This document shows, in pieces, positions 13,298-24,140 of a stretch of DNA of 62,534 bases. The stretch is taken from assembly GCA_032358255.1 (NCBI GenBank), contig JAULBX010025375.1, positions 1 through 62,534 on the forward strand, written 5' to 3'. The position numbers were made by a program, and so were the translations under genes. Positions within the stretch are counted from its first letter, which is position 1. Each line of letters opens with the position of its first letter. Source of the stretch: Heterotrichella gracilis. Its lineage: Eukaryota; Sar; Xanthophyceae; Tribonematales; Xanthonemataceae. The notes beneath the pieces are model-generated. The model was not told where the DNA came from. It ran no database searches and saw only the letters and a program-made list of their open reading frames with translations.

Positions 13298-16200
13298 ATG
13301 CGTGTATACGTAGCTACTCATACTTATTTCCTTTGCCCTGTGCAGGCCCTGCAGCGCCAGGTGCGAGACATGCAGACCATCAACATCCTCAAGCAAGACA
13401 AGAAGGTTTTGGGCCAAGCCATTGCGATGCTCCTTGAAAAGGAGCAGTGCCTCCAAGGATGTCTGGATGGACTGTCTACCCTGCAGAGGGCCACCCTCTG
13501 CGCCCTGCTCATCGTCCATGCTGCGTGCAAGGTTGCTCTCATGGACAAGCGCCTGGTCAGGCTCAAGCTTTCAGAGGCAAAGCACGAGCTGCGTGAGGCC
13601 CATGAGGAGATCATTGGGCTGCACGACGAGCTTGACGACAGCGAGGCCGAGGTAAACAACCCTGATCCCACACCCTCAACCTGAAACCCTAATCATAAAC
13701 CCTAAACGCAAACGCAAACCCCAAACCCAAACCCCTAAGCCACACCCTAAACCCTGGCAACAGCAATTTCAAGGCGATGAACCTACTGGTATTACAAAAT
13801 TACTGGGCGAGGCGCAACCGACCCCCTGGTTCTTCTGCAACGATGTAGAGACCTTTCTTGCTCCTGAACCACCACAGTAGCCTAAACCCTAAGCCCTAAA
13901 CCCTTAGCAATGCATTGCTGCTAATGGCCTGACCTTGGCGTGCCCCTCCCCTGCTTTCAGATCCGGTCCTTGAAGCAGCAGCTGAGCAAGAGCCAAGCCG
14001 AGCACCTCCTGGCCACCCAGTGCATTGCCTCCCTCCAGGCCACCTGCGCCACCCAGTCCACCACCTTGAAGACCCTAGAGGAAACCCTACAAGGCAGCCT
14101 GGTCGACCTGCAGACCAGCCTGCTGGCAAACCGCGAGGAGAACAACATCCTGCAGGTAAAGGTTGTAGGGACACGTGGGGGAATGACCTGCCATTCAAGC
14201 GCTCTCTGGATCTCACCCTGTCTTGTCCTCAACTAATGCCCTCCCTAGCTGACTTCACAAAAGGACCATAAGGCTTCCACATCTTTATTTGCATTCTTTT
14301 TGTTGTCATTTGCTGGTCATTGTTCTGCATTGTCCATTAAATCACATTTATTTTCTTATTTGCTCTGCAGTGCCGCTACGACACCGCCGCTCGTGACCTG
14401 GCCAGCAGCCGCTCCGAGGTGCAGGCCCTGAGGGATGAGACAGCGCGTCTGAAGCAGCTGCAGGAGCAGGACAAGGCACTGGGCAGGGCCAGGCAGGAGG
14501 CTCTGAAGAGGAGCCACGGCAAGCAGGTTTGGCCCACTTTACAATTTAGATTCCCTTGTGTTTTCCTGTTCAAAAGAGAGCCCCTGGGGTTTAATAACTT
14601 GTGTTTCATTTCAAATGCGGACCGCATTTTGCATTGCGCATGCAATGCACTCCTCTGCTGCCCTTGTCCCATGTTTTTGCCTGCAATTTGGAAGAGAGCC
14701 ACGGCGGGTACTGAACACCTGCCTTGTTCATGATTCAGGTGTGCTCCCTGGAGGAGCGCGTGCAGGACTTGCAGAGGGTCATGCAGGTGATGGCGGAGGA
14801 CGCAGAGAAGCAGGCGGAGGAGTACAAGAGGCTGTGTGCGAGACAGGTACATGGCATATCTTCTTCCCTGCCTGTCTATCACGTGCTGCTGGTGCATGCT
14901 TCCCTTTTGCTGCTGGCAGCAAGTGCACGCATGCGCAAAATGCGCCACATTTCGAATCATATTGAACTTGAGCTGTTTTCACAGGAGGAGATGCACAAGG
15001 AGCACTGCGCCGAGGTGCAGCTCGACCTGGAGGACGCTGTCGCCCTGCTGGCATTCAGCAAGCAGGTGTGGGAGGCGGACCGCCTGGAAACGGACCACGA
15101 GCTGACCTGCTACAAGGAGCATGTTGAGAACCTCAGCGTTGAGCTGGAGGCGGCCAAGGAGGAGGCCTGTGCCCTGCTGAGGCAGGTGGAGGCAAAGGAG
15201 CTGGAGCTTCACGCCGCAAAGGTACCCCCATGGCACAATCAAATGAACAAAGTAGACTATTGTATATGTGACTTTTTGTATGGGTCTGCATCCATGGCAT
15301 TTCTTCAAGGCTTGTTTCTCCTCGTGCGGCGCTGGGTGCTGTCGCTGCTGTGCATGGTTCTGTTGTTGTTATTCCCCTTCGAGGTGCAGTTGGGATCAAG
15401 CCATTTGCAAGGTTCTTTTTGCAGTTGTAAGAAGTGCGCACATAAACTGTATTGAGTAATCATAAGCGCCAGGGGACCAGATCCCTGGCGCAGCACGTGC
15501 AGGATTTACCACTGAATGTGACAATGTTCTGGCTATGTAGCTGGAATGCATGTATGTAACCGTCACGTAGGGTACGTGAGCCTAGGCAGAGGCTCAACCA
15601 TCCCTCCCTGATTGCAGAAAGTGCATCAGCAGCAATGCGAACTGCTGGCAACCAGGCTTGAGGACGCTGAGGCCCTCTTCCGCTACAAGCAGCGGGTGTG
15701 GGAGGGGAAGCACCACGAGATCAACGTTGAGCTGGACTGCTACCAGCAGCACGTTGACACTCTCACCCTTGAGCTGGAGGCGGCCAAGGGCGAGGCCTGT
15801 GCCCTGGAAATGCAGCTGGAGGCCAAGTGTGAAGAGGGGGAGTGGGACATTATCTGCTCCCCCTACGCTCCACGTGGCACCAAGGAGTACAAGGAAGAGG
15901 TGTGGGCGGATGCCAACGAGTGGGCAGCTGCGCAGCCGGTCCTCAAGGTACGGCGTGCATGGAGCCTGGTGATGGCACCTGGTTGTTTGCTCAATGCTCT
16001 GTCACGTGCGTGGAGCTGACAGACTGTACTGGGTGCTTGCGGGCGTTCCATTGAAGTTCAATTTGCTACATGTGAGTTTTGGGAGTTACGATCCACTTGT
16101 TGGCCATTGCATGAATATTGACACAATGCATGTGCATACCCTGCGTTTGCCTTGATTGCCCTAGGGGAGCTCCTTGACTCTGAATCGTCACCGTGCAGCT

Positions 16201-16606
16201 GCTTGCTGTGTTGTGAAATGATGATAACACCTCATCGTGCCCATTGCAGACGATCAGCATCAGCTGCGGAGCTGGCATCCAGCTGTCCAACAGTGGCCCT
16301 TTTGCCCCAGACACCTCCTCACCATCCCCCTTGCCCCTGTCAACATCATCCCAGCCAACGACATCATTCTATGGGGGTTCCACCTGTGATGAGGATTGGC
16401 TCAGCGCAGCGTTTGGCAGTGGCGCCTCGAGCCCTGGCAAGGGAGCTGATGCTGCTGTCAGCACTGTGGCCGGTGACGTCGCCGCTGACAACGCCACTGG
16501 CGCCAGCACAGGGTTTTTCCAAGTGGCCAGCTCACCCCGGGGGGTGTGGAGCTACCTGCACGGCCAGGTGGCGGCTGCACTGGGCCAGGGGGTGCCCAGC
16601 ACCTGA
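13298..16606 (+). CDS. long coiled-coil protein of unknown function
   Basis: Not recognised as a named family. Exons 13346-13651, 13961-14155, 14371-14526, 14739-14846, 14985-15221, 15618-15947, 16250-16606 are all phase 0 to phase 0 and encode 562 aa. Heptad-rich, charged helix covers nearly all of it (for example LKQQLSKSQAEHLL, QALRDETARLKQLQEQDK), followed by a Ser/Gly/Ala-rich non-helical C-terminus of about 119 aa. Exons 5 and 6 encode homologous modules: both have LEDA, a K-Q-x-VWE motif, E-L-x-CY-x-x-HV, then LELEAAK or VELEAAK and EACAL. This suggests an old exon duplication. The start is uncertain: ATG 13298 is in frame, but TTTGCCCTGTGCAG at 13345 looks like a true acceptor, so an upstream first exon is likely. 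Structural or cytoskeletal role is only a guess. Confidence 0.7.
13660..13905 (+). repeat. telomere-like CCCTAAA tracts in first intron of coiled-coil gene
   Basis: Degenerate CCCTAAA/CCCTAAG repeats occur at about 13685-13755 and again at 13880-13905, both on the coding strand. They are interrupted and far from a chromosome end, so they are interstitial telomere-like sequence. Confidence 0.8.
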
Positions 16607-16652
16607 GGATGTGGTGCCCCTCGGTAAGGTTTGGTAAATTGCCAAGGCGCCT

Positions 16653-17612
16653 CGGAGGCAAAGGCTTCCGGCAGGGGTTGCAACCAGTTGGTGATATAGT
16701 GATAGCCGGCTCACCGCCCGTTTGGCTATGCAGTTTGCCATTGGCTTCTCAGCCCGCCGCAGATATATCATGTATAAGGTAAATTAGTTATGCCCATTGG
16801 CATTTTTCTCTGAAGCAAAGCCCATTTTTTTGTGCGCCAACCTGGCAATTGGTCTGCGCAATGTTTTTCTACTGGCTGCAGCCCGGCTTTATTTTACAAC
16901 ACGTACCCGGTAACCTTGGGCCAAGTTACTCCTAAGATATGGACCGCCTGATCCGCTGTGCACTGCGCAATTGCGCAAACATGTTCCCACCAAGGCATAT
17001 GCAATTTTATGCCTTGCCACATGGGGCTTGGCAAAGCACCCACTTAGACCTTACTTGTTCAAGGGACATTGTGGGATTGCCCACTTGCTAGTAGCTGAAT
17101 CCATTTATTTAGCTACTTTACAGGGCTTTGGAGGCAAAGACTGCCTGCAGGGGTTGGTGCTCAGCCTGCTCAGCCTGCTGCGGAGCGATATGTTCATATC
17201 AGTGATGCTGCAGGACATCATGTATAGGTTACACATCACGGTAGTTAGTTGTGCCAGTTGGCAATTTTTCTCAGAAGCTGACCAATCCCATTTTCCCATG
17301 GGATCCCATTTTTGTGCGCCAATCTGGTAATTGGTCTGCGCATTGTTTTTCAAGCGGCCTTCAGGCCATTTATACCGTATGGACCCTTCTCCTGGAGTAT
17401 GGACCATACCATCTGTACCCGGCGCATACGTGCATTGCGCACTGCTTGCGCAAACATGTTCCCACCGAGTCATGCATTTTCCCGCCTTGCCACCAGGTCC
17501 TGGGGCTTGTCAAAGGCACTAACAGGGATCATGTATACTTGGTTCAACGGCCTTAGCAGGATTGCGCAATGGCGCCAAGTAGCTAGTAGCATACATTCCA
17601 TTTTCTTTGTTT
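16653..17612. repeat. diverged ~0.48-kb tandem duplication
   Basis: Unit A (16653-17128) and unit B (17129-17612) share collinear blocks: GGAGGCAAAG at 16654 and 17130, ATCATGTATA, TTTTTGTGCGCCAA, CAATTGGTCTGCGCA / TAATTGGTCTGCGCA, GCGCAAACATGTTCCCACC at 16972 and 17448, and GCTAGTAGC near the ends. Offsets stay at 476-481 bases. It lies downstream of the coiled-coil stop codon and contains no supported gene. Confidence 0.85.
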
Positions 17613-18192
17613 AAACTATGCATATTAATTAGCACAATATGCAATTTGTGCAAGTATCCAGCAGCTGCTGGTATAATAGGAGTACATTATTAAGTTGCTT
17701 GAAGTTTTGTATCGCGATGCTGTACCCCCAGGTACCCGGTTGTATTGCGTTTTTGTACGTACCTGCGGGTATCCGTTGTACAGTCTGATTGCCAGTGTGT
17801 CGCTGTGACACTAAGTAGTCATCCAGGGTACTAGACGACGCCGCCAGTCTGGCAGCTGCAATGGTGCTTGGGATTTGGGATCTGATCCTCTTATTGTCCT
17901 AGTGTCCCCCAGCTTCTGCAATCCCCTGGTCCGTCCACTCAGCCTGTCCAAACCCCCACCGCCACCCCTCGCCATGTCAGCCCAGCCTAATAATTCACGC
18001 CGCACCCGTCCCCGCTTTACCACTGCCAGCTCGTACTTTGCTCCCCGTGACTCATACACTGACAGAAATTAATCGGGGCTATGCTTAGGTGCTATGCCCT
18101 TGTTACCCACGCCATGTTCCACTGGTTGCTGCCCGGCTTGTCTGTGTTTTTCAACATTGCTGGTTGTGGTTTGCCGCCGTGTGTGGGGGCGT

Positions 18193-18266
18193 TTTGTTTG
18201 TTTGTTTGTTTGTTTGTTTGTTTGTTTGTTTGTTTGTTTGTTTGTTTGTTTGTTTGTTTGTTTGTT

Positions 18267-18329
<63 letters not shown>
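18193..18329. repeat. compound microsatellite (TTTG)n(TTTC)n
   Basis: About 73 bases of uninterrupted TTTG units (to about 18266) switch directly to about 62 bases of TTTC units. The long open frames read through it (CLFVCLFV) are artefacts of the repeat. Confidence 0.98.
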
Positions 18330-18424
18330 ATTAATGTCCATCAGCTTCTGTCTTAAAATAACCTTTTTTTTTTGTCACCTAGCCTCCCCAGGCTGGCATC
18401 ATGCCATGATAAGGTCTGACTGGC

Positions 18425-18463
18425 GTCTGACTGGGCATTAATGGTGCACCAGCCCAGTCAGAC
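18425..18463. repeat. perfect 12-bp inverted repeat
   Basis: GTCTGACTGGGC (18425-18436) and GCCCAGTCAGAC (18452-18463) are perfect reverse complements around a 15-base loop. It lies in intergenic sequence between two convergent genes; it may be part of a decayed mobile element. Confidence 0.8.
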
Positions 18464-19199
18464 AGCTGAGTGAAGCATGCAATGACAACTATATATTAGG
18501 CACCTCTTTATTTCCTGCCGGCACCTCCCCTGCTCCCCACAGTACCACCACTACCTTTTTCCCTCCGAGGGACGGTTTCCCTGACTGACTTGACTTGGGG
18601 GCTATGCGTAGTTGCTATGCCGCCTTATTTACGCCTTTGGCGTCTGTTTTATTTTCTTTTCTTTTCTTTCTCTAAAAAAGGCGTACATCAGTCATGCAGT
18701 GCAAGCTGTCCTGATTATCATACGATGTAGCCATGGCATTTTTAGAGCACAAATTTGCTTAAGCCACCGGCTGTTGTAACAACATCAGCGCTGCAAACAC
18801 TTCCCCAAAGCTGCAAAGCAACCGGTTACAGGAAGGGCTGAACAGTGTAGCATTGTGGCACATCTGCAGCAGCAGCTTGGACCAAGTCATGTGTTTGCAA
18901 AACTATCCCAGCAAAACCAGAATGACGGGAAGACATCTACCCTAAGAAACATAATCTGAAGCAGACTAGTAGCTACCACTGGTGCTATCAAGGGTCATGA
19001 TTGCAATGTTGATTTGGTGAACCGCATCACTCTGAAATCCCCCCACCCCCATCCATGCCATGCTCCATGCCGCATGCTTAGTATGTATTACATTACAAAC
19101 CCAATCTACCACCTGCTGCCCCAACCCTTGGCAGCTGCATGCTTTGAACAAGCCAGCCATCCATCTATGCTGCAGCAGCCATGAGGATCACAAGAGCTT

Positions 19200-22100
19200 C
19201 TAGAATTCGCAGTGTCCAGGGAAGCGCGGGAAGGGGATGACATCCCTGATGTTCTCCACCCCTGTGCTGAACTGCACCAGGCGCTCAAACCCTAGCCCAA
19301 ACCCTGCATGGGGCACCGACCCGTACCGCCGCAGGTCCAGATACCTGCACGCGAGCAGGCACACAACCCTCATCAAACATTTCTGGCCAGCAACTTGCAG
19401 CTTACTTTGTGGTACATCCAGTCGTGGTGCATATGTGGTGGAGAGGTTATGCTACTCGCCATGGGCTATGTAGTAACCCCTAAACGCAAACGTGGCCAAG
19501 CAAATTCAGTGTGTTTCCTTTGCAAATCAAGGTCAGTGAATCACTAACTCCCCATTAGTAGAACACACACCCCCTCCAACCCCACCCACGCACCACCAGT
19601 ACTCCTCTGAATCCACCCTGCCACCACCACCATCCGAACCTCCCACCCCCACCCACACACCACCAGTACTCCTCTGGTTCCACCCCGCCACCACCATCCG
19701 GACCTCCCCCCACCCCCACCCACGCACCACCAGTACTCCTCCGGGTCCAGCCCCGCAGCCACCATGCGCTCCATGAGCACATCAAGCCGCTCCTCCCGCT
19801 GGCTACCCCCCATCAGCTCACCCACCCGGGGCACAAGCAGGTCCATGGCGGCAACGGTGCGCCCATCCTCGTTCAGCCGCATGTAGAAAGCCTGCAGGGG
19901 GAGCGTGGGTGCGGTGGCGGTGCTGCTGTGGTGGTTGTGCTGGTGGTGGGTAATGTGAGAAGGAAAAGAGTGTGGTGCGTGCAGTAGGACGAGCATAGGA
20001 CTGTGGGATTTTGTTGGGTGCACAATGGCATGCTCTCAGAGAGCGCACAGGATTGCGTAGGATTGTTTTAAGCCTGTATGCAGGGATTGGGTGGTGCTCA
20101 AGGGGTTAGCACTCCTCACAAATCCCTGGTAATTGACCCTCCCCTCCTTCCCCTACCTTTATCTCCCTTGGGTAGTCGGTGACCATGAGGGGGGTGCCCT
20201 TGAACACCACCTCGGTCAGGTAGCGCTCGTGCTCGCTCTGCAGGTCGGCGCCCCACCGCACAGGGAACTCAAAGCCGTGGCCAGACTGAAGCAGCAGCTC
20301 CACGGCGCGCGTGTAGGTCACGGTGGCAAAGGGCTTGTCAACCACGTCCTGGAGTGCGGGGTTTGTGGAAATTTGATAGCGAAAGGGGTTAGGGTTTCTC
20401 TAGGGACGGTAGCCCCAACCCACGCATATGGGTCATGGTGACAGTGGGCTTGTCAACCACATCCTGAGGGTGTGAAACATGCCACGATTAAGGGTTATAG
20501 GGTGCAGCAGTTTATAGGTTGCAGCAGTCAGCCGCCATGTGTATGTGGCAATGGGCCGCTCACCCGCGTCCTCGGTTTTAATTAGGGTTTGGGTTCACTT
20601 TTGTAGTTCATGGTGCACCAAAACACCTACAACCCATTAAGGTTGCGGTGGTTAAGGGCTTGCCAGACCACCTCCCTGAGGTGTGCGGTTTTCAGGGTTT
20701 GGCTTTTATCTGCTCACTGCACCTGGTTGGCCATTCACCCACCCACCCACCCACCTGCAATCGCTGCCGCAAGCCCTTCTCGTACTGCGCCTCAAAGAAC
20801 GCCAAGTCCCCCGCACAGTGCTCCAGGATGTACTTGACACAGTGCTTGAGGTAGGCCTCTGCGCATGCCATGTCATCTGCCAGGTCTGCAAATGCCATCT
20901 CAGGCTCGATCATCCAAAACTCCGCTAAGTGGCGGGCTGTGTTGGAGTTTTCGGCGCGGAAGGTGGGCCCTGCAAACAACCCGGGGGGGGGGTGAGAAAG
21001 GGAGCGAGTGTTTCCAGTGCACTTTTGGCATGGATTTGGCAGTGGGAAGGGTAGTGGAGGCATGGGCATGCGAGGGTACATATGAGAGGTTAACATTGCG
21101 TGTGCGATGCAAGGAGCCTACAAAGCAGCATGCGCAATTTTGGTACGCATGTAATGGGTTTGGTATTTGTGTGTGCGATAGGTCCACCCCAGGGGTTGGC
21201 GGAGAATAACTATGTTCATTTCCTTGACTTATATGAATAAGATTAAATCAGTACAAAATATGTGATGATGTGAGACGATTACACATTTTCCCAGCAAAAC
21301 ATCTTATGGTTTATCTGTAAACAATTATACGACTGCCACGCACCAAACGTGTACACATCCCCCAGGGCCGTGGCATACATCTCCCCGTTCAGCTGCCCAG
21401 ACACCGTCAGGTAGGTGGGCTTGCCAAAAAAGTCGCCGCTGTAATCCACCTTGCCTGCTGACGTCAGCGGCAGCCCCTGGCCAGCGGCAGCGCGCGCCTC
21501 TGCGTCTTGGAGCTCGCCCTTGAGGGCCAGCAGAGTGTTCACTGCCTGCTGCATCTGCAGGGGATGGTGTGCGGGGGGTGAATGGTCAGGGCGGTAGATG
21601 GTGCGCACGCCGGGGTCATGTGTGACTGGGGTAAGGGATCAGTAGCAAAGCTGTCGGTGAAACGTTTGTTTTCAAGTTGGGGTACACCTGATATTCCATA
21701 TGCAGCTGTCCCTATTATGCTTCCTCTCGGGACCGGAGTTGCCCTTCCCAGGATTGTGTGGATGCCCTTCCACGAGGATTCCGGCTGGTAACCAACCATT
21801 CAATTGTACCATTCAATTACATTCCTGTTTTGCATTTTTACACCTACCTACGCCTAAATTCTGGCAAATCTACCAAGTTTGTTTCTGGTTTTACACCCTA
21901 CCTGCGCCTTGATTTCCGGCAGATCCACTAGATTCCCCTCCTTCTTGATTGCCTTGAGCGCCAAGCCCTGCGCCTCCACCTGCTCCCGCAGCGCCTGCAG
22001 CTCATCCCCAGTGGGCACACCCCCTGCCAGCGCCTTCTCATACTCACTGATCATGGTGGTTACCTACGCAGGTGCCACGTGGCATTCTGTCAGCGACAGG

Positions 22101-24140
22101 GGTGAATGAATCGATCAGAGTGAATGTAGTAGGCATTTCCTTGCAAAGCCGGGTGAGCGATTTACAATGGCGCTAGGCGTTTCCATGAGGCGAGGAAAGC
22201 CCCTGCGAAACTCCCACAGCTAAATGATGGTAATTTAGCAGTTTCCCCCCTGCCAGCGCCTTCTCATACTCACTGATCATTGTGGTCACCGGCACAGGGT
22301 GCACATAGCTGGTGGGCTGTGTGCGCATATGCATGAGAGAAACCGCAATTGGAAACTCCCACAGTAAGTGCATATATGGTACATGCGCCCATGCATGCAT
22401 CGCCATGAGTGGGCGCAATTTGATACTCCACCCTCCTCACCGAGAACCCTAAACCCTAATACCCTTTTCACCTGGAACATCTCCCCCAGCCCCTCGCAGC
22501 CCGATGCAGACCGCTGCAGCGTGTGCACATACTGAAAACCCTAAACCCTTCTCACCTGGAACATCTCTCCTGCCCCCTCGCAATCCGAAGCCGATAACAG
22601 CGGCGTGTGCACATACTGGAACCCATTCTGCTGGAAGAACTGGTGCGTGGCAAAGGCCAGGGCGCTGCGCACGCGCATGACCGCGCCGATGGTGTTGGTG
22701 CGCGGCCGCAGGTGCGCCACGCTGCGCAAAAACTCCAGGGTGTGGCGCTTTTTCTGGAGCGGGTAGGAGGCGACGTCGCAGGTGCCAACCACTTGGACCT
22801 CCTCTGCTTTCAGCTCCACCTGGTGTGGTGTGGTGGGTGTGGTGGATGTGAGTGGTGTGGTGGATGTGGGTCATCACTTGGCTGGAAGAATGCAACTGGG
22901 TACAGTAGATTTGGAGAAATGCATGGAGGGCAACGCCACCAACATCTGCCAATGCCACCGCCTCAGCCTCATGCAGCCGTTGAGGCATGGACATGCTGGG
23001 TGCGTTTGGAAAACACATATACAACATATTGGATAATTTGGCCACATTGCCTGGTGAACAACTGCAGTAAAAACGGTGGTCAAGGATGCAAAAAGGGGTA
23101 CTTGAAATATGCAAATTTAATGCTCGCCATGGCATGGCATGGAACGCCCGTTGGCATCATTGCATGCAGCAGTGCTGGGCATCCCAGTCCCAGCGAGGCT
23201 ACCATCGCGCCATCTGCCACCACACCATCACAACCTTCACATTCCATCCCAAAAACTAGATGCTGTACCTTTTGCTTGCCTCCCGGGGACTCCACCAGGG
23301 TCCCTTTCACCATCACGGCCGCCCCCGTGTTGATGCTGCCATCCTCCAGGCACTCATAGCCAGGGGTGCCCGGCTCCACAACCACTTGCAAGCCGTTCAG
23401 CAGGGATCCGTCGTTCACCTGAACCGCACCAATGGCATCCGAATGAGTCTGCTGCCGGGCCGGGCTAATGCCATGCCACAAACCCAGCATTTAGCGAGGT
23501 GCTGGTTTGCACCGTGCTAGATGAGGCTGCTACAAAGCAGGCTGTGGTGTGCATGTGCAGCGGATGTGTATTATCATTACCTCCATGAAGGAAAAGGTCT
23601 TTTGATTGCGCACTGTCCGGACCCACCCTTGCACTGTGTAGGTGTTGCCTACCAGCGATGCACCTCCATCCTCCCCACCCTGCAGCAGCAGCAACACCCA
23701 CATTAACCACCAGATAGCAGTTGAATTTCAGTGGCATTAATATTTACTTGTGGAGGAAAGCAACCCACTCAGCCCAGTTGGGCTTCATTCTCTTGTGCAC
23801 CATGCCCATGCTGGGCACTTGCCGTGATCTCGCGCACACGTGTCCTCCGCTTGGTGAAGCTCCGGGTGTTGGTGGAGAAAGCTGACTGTGGTACGCTTGT
23901 TGGGGGGCTGGCAACAGCACTTTCCACACCAGCCTGGCTGCAAGTGGTCCTCAGGCAGCGAGCTGTGGTGGAGGTGAGGAGGGTCCTGCTGTGCACTTGC
24001 TGACCCACCCTGCAGTGGTATGCTGCACTGCCTGCAAGGTACTGGCTACCGCTGTGTTGTAACCGTCTGAACACGCTCCTTGCTGTTCTGGCAACCTGGC
24101 CCACCTGCTTGGTGGCAGTGCTGTGTGCAAGCCTCTGCAT
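19200..24140 (-). CDS. asparaginyl-tRNA synthetase with WHEP insert, organelle-type leader
   Basis: Class IIb AsnRS, charging tRNA-Asn. Exons 23823-24140, 23581-23679, 23269-23418, 22556-22819, 21902-22063, 21344-21554, 20755-20969, 20157-20348, 19728-19891, 19200-19344 close to 639 aa. Residues 1 to about 106 are Arg/Ser/Thr-rich with almost no acids, like a plastid or mitochondrial targeting peptide. An OB-fold anticodon domain follows ([20 protein letters not shown], about 119-200). The class II core has [12 protein letters not shown] and [14 protein letters not shown], motif 2 ([20 protein letters not shown]) and motif 3 ([12 protein letters not shown]), ending FPRFPG-x-CEF as in plant AsnRS. 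Between [12 protein letters not shown] and [22 protein letters not shown] there is a WHEP-type helical hairpin ([30 protein letters not shown]). Intron 1 appears to use a GC donor (ACG/GCAAGT); the nearby GT sites break the frame. Five introns carry junction copies. Confidence 0.93.
19580..19712 (-). repeat. two extra tandem copies of the AsnRS exon 9 donor junction
   Basis: The true exon 9 end with its GTGCGTGGGTGGG donor (19713-19765) is followed by two further copies at 19646-19712 and 19580-19645, period about 67. All contain GAGGAGTACTGGTGGTG plus the donor. The first copy keeps one base change in the donor (GTGTGTGG). Confidence 0.9.
20418..20690 (-). repeat. diverged copies of the AsnRS exon 8 acceptor end
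   Basis: The best copy (20418-20473) matches the exon 8 start (20305-20360): CCTCAGGATGTGGTTGACAA against TCCAGGACGTGGTTGACAAG, continuing for about 50 bases. Two weaker candidates lie at about 20535-20580 and 20641-20690. A TTAGGGTTT tract sits between the true junction and the copies (about 20388-20396). Confidence 0.7.
21842..21878 (-). repeat. diverged copy of AsnRS exon 5 donor end
   Basis: The exon 5 tail with donor (21896-21935) is repeated at 21842-21878 with about 70 percent identity (GATCTGCCGGAAATCAAGGC against GATTTGCCAGAATTTAGGC). Confidence 0.65.
22247..22290 (-). repeat. copy of AsnRS exon 5 start in the upstream intron
   Basis: Nearly identical to the true exon 5 start (22021-22063): both contain ATGATCAGTGAGTATGAGAA and GGCGCTGGCAGGGGG. 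The copy lacks an AG acceptor just before it, whereas the true exon has GCGTAG, so the copy is unlikely to be spliced. Confidence 0.9.
22472..22534 (-). repeat. copy of AsnRS exon 4 donor end separated by CCCTAAA tract
   Basis: The last ~63 bases of exon 4 with its donor are repeated after the true donor. Both have TATGTGCACACG/C..CTGCGAGGGGC..GAGATGTTCCAG and GTGA. The separator is AAAACCCTAAACCC (plus strand), and another CCCTAAACCCTAAT tract follows the copy at 22446-22460. Confidence 0.92.

Larger units (their letters stand above)
18075..18642. repeat. pair of direct repeats flanking the microsatellite region
   Basis: GGGGCTATGCTTAGGTGCTATGCC at 18075 and GGGGCTATGCGTAGTTGCTATGCC at 18598, each followed by a TTAC/TTTACGCC box, are diverged direct repeats about 520 bases apart. 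Between them lie the tetranucleotide microsatellite and a 12-bp hairpin. They could be the ends of a decayed non-autonomous element, but there is no coding sequence or clear target-site duplication. Confidence 0.5.

Noticed and set aside
18081..18441. Several open frames through 18.1-18.4 kb encoding CLFV or KERK repeats
   Set aside because: They are translations of the (TTTG)n(TTTC)n microsatellite.
22247..22290. Treating the upstream copy of AsnRS exon 5 as the true exon
   Set aside because: It has no AG acceptor and runs out of homology within 45 bases, while the copy at 21902-22063 has an acceptor and closes in phase.
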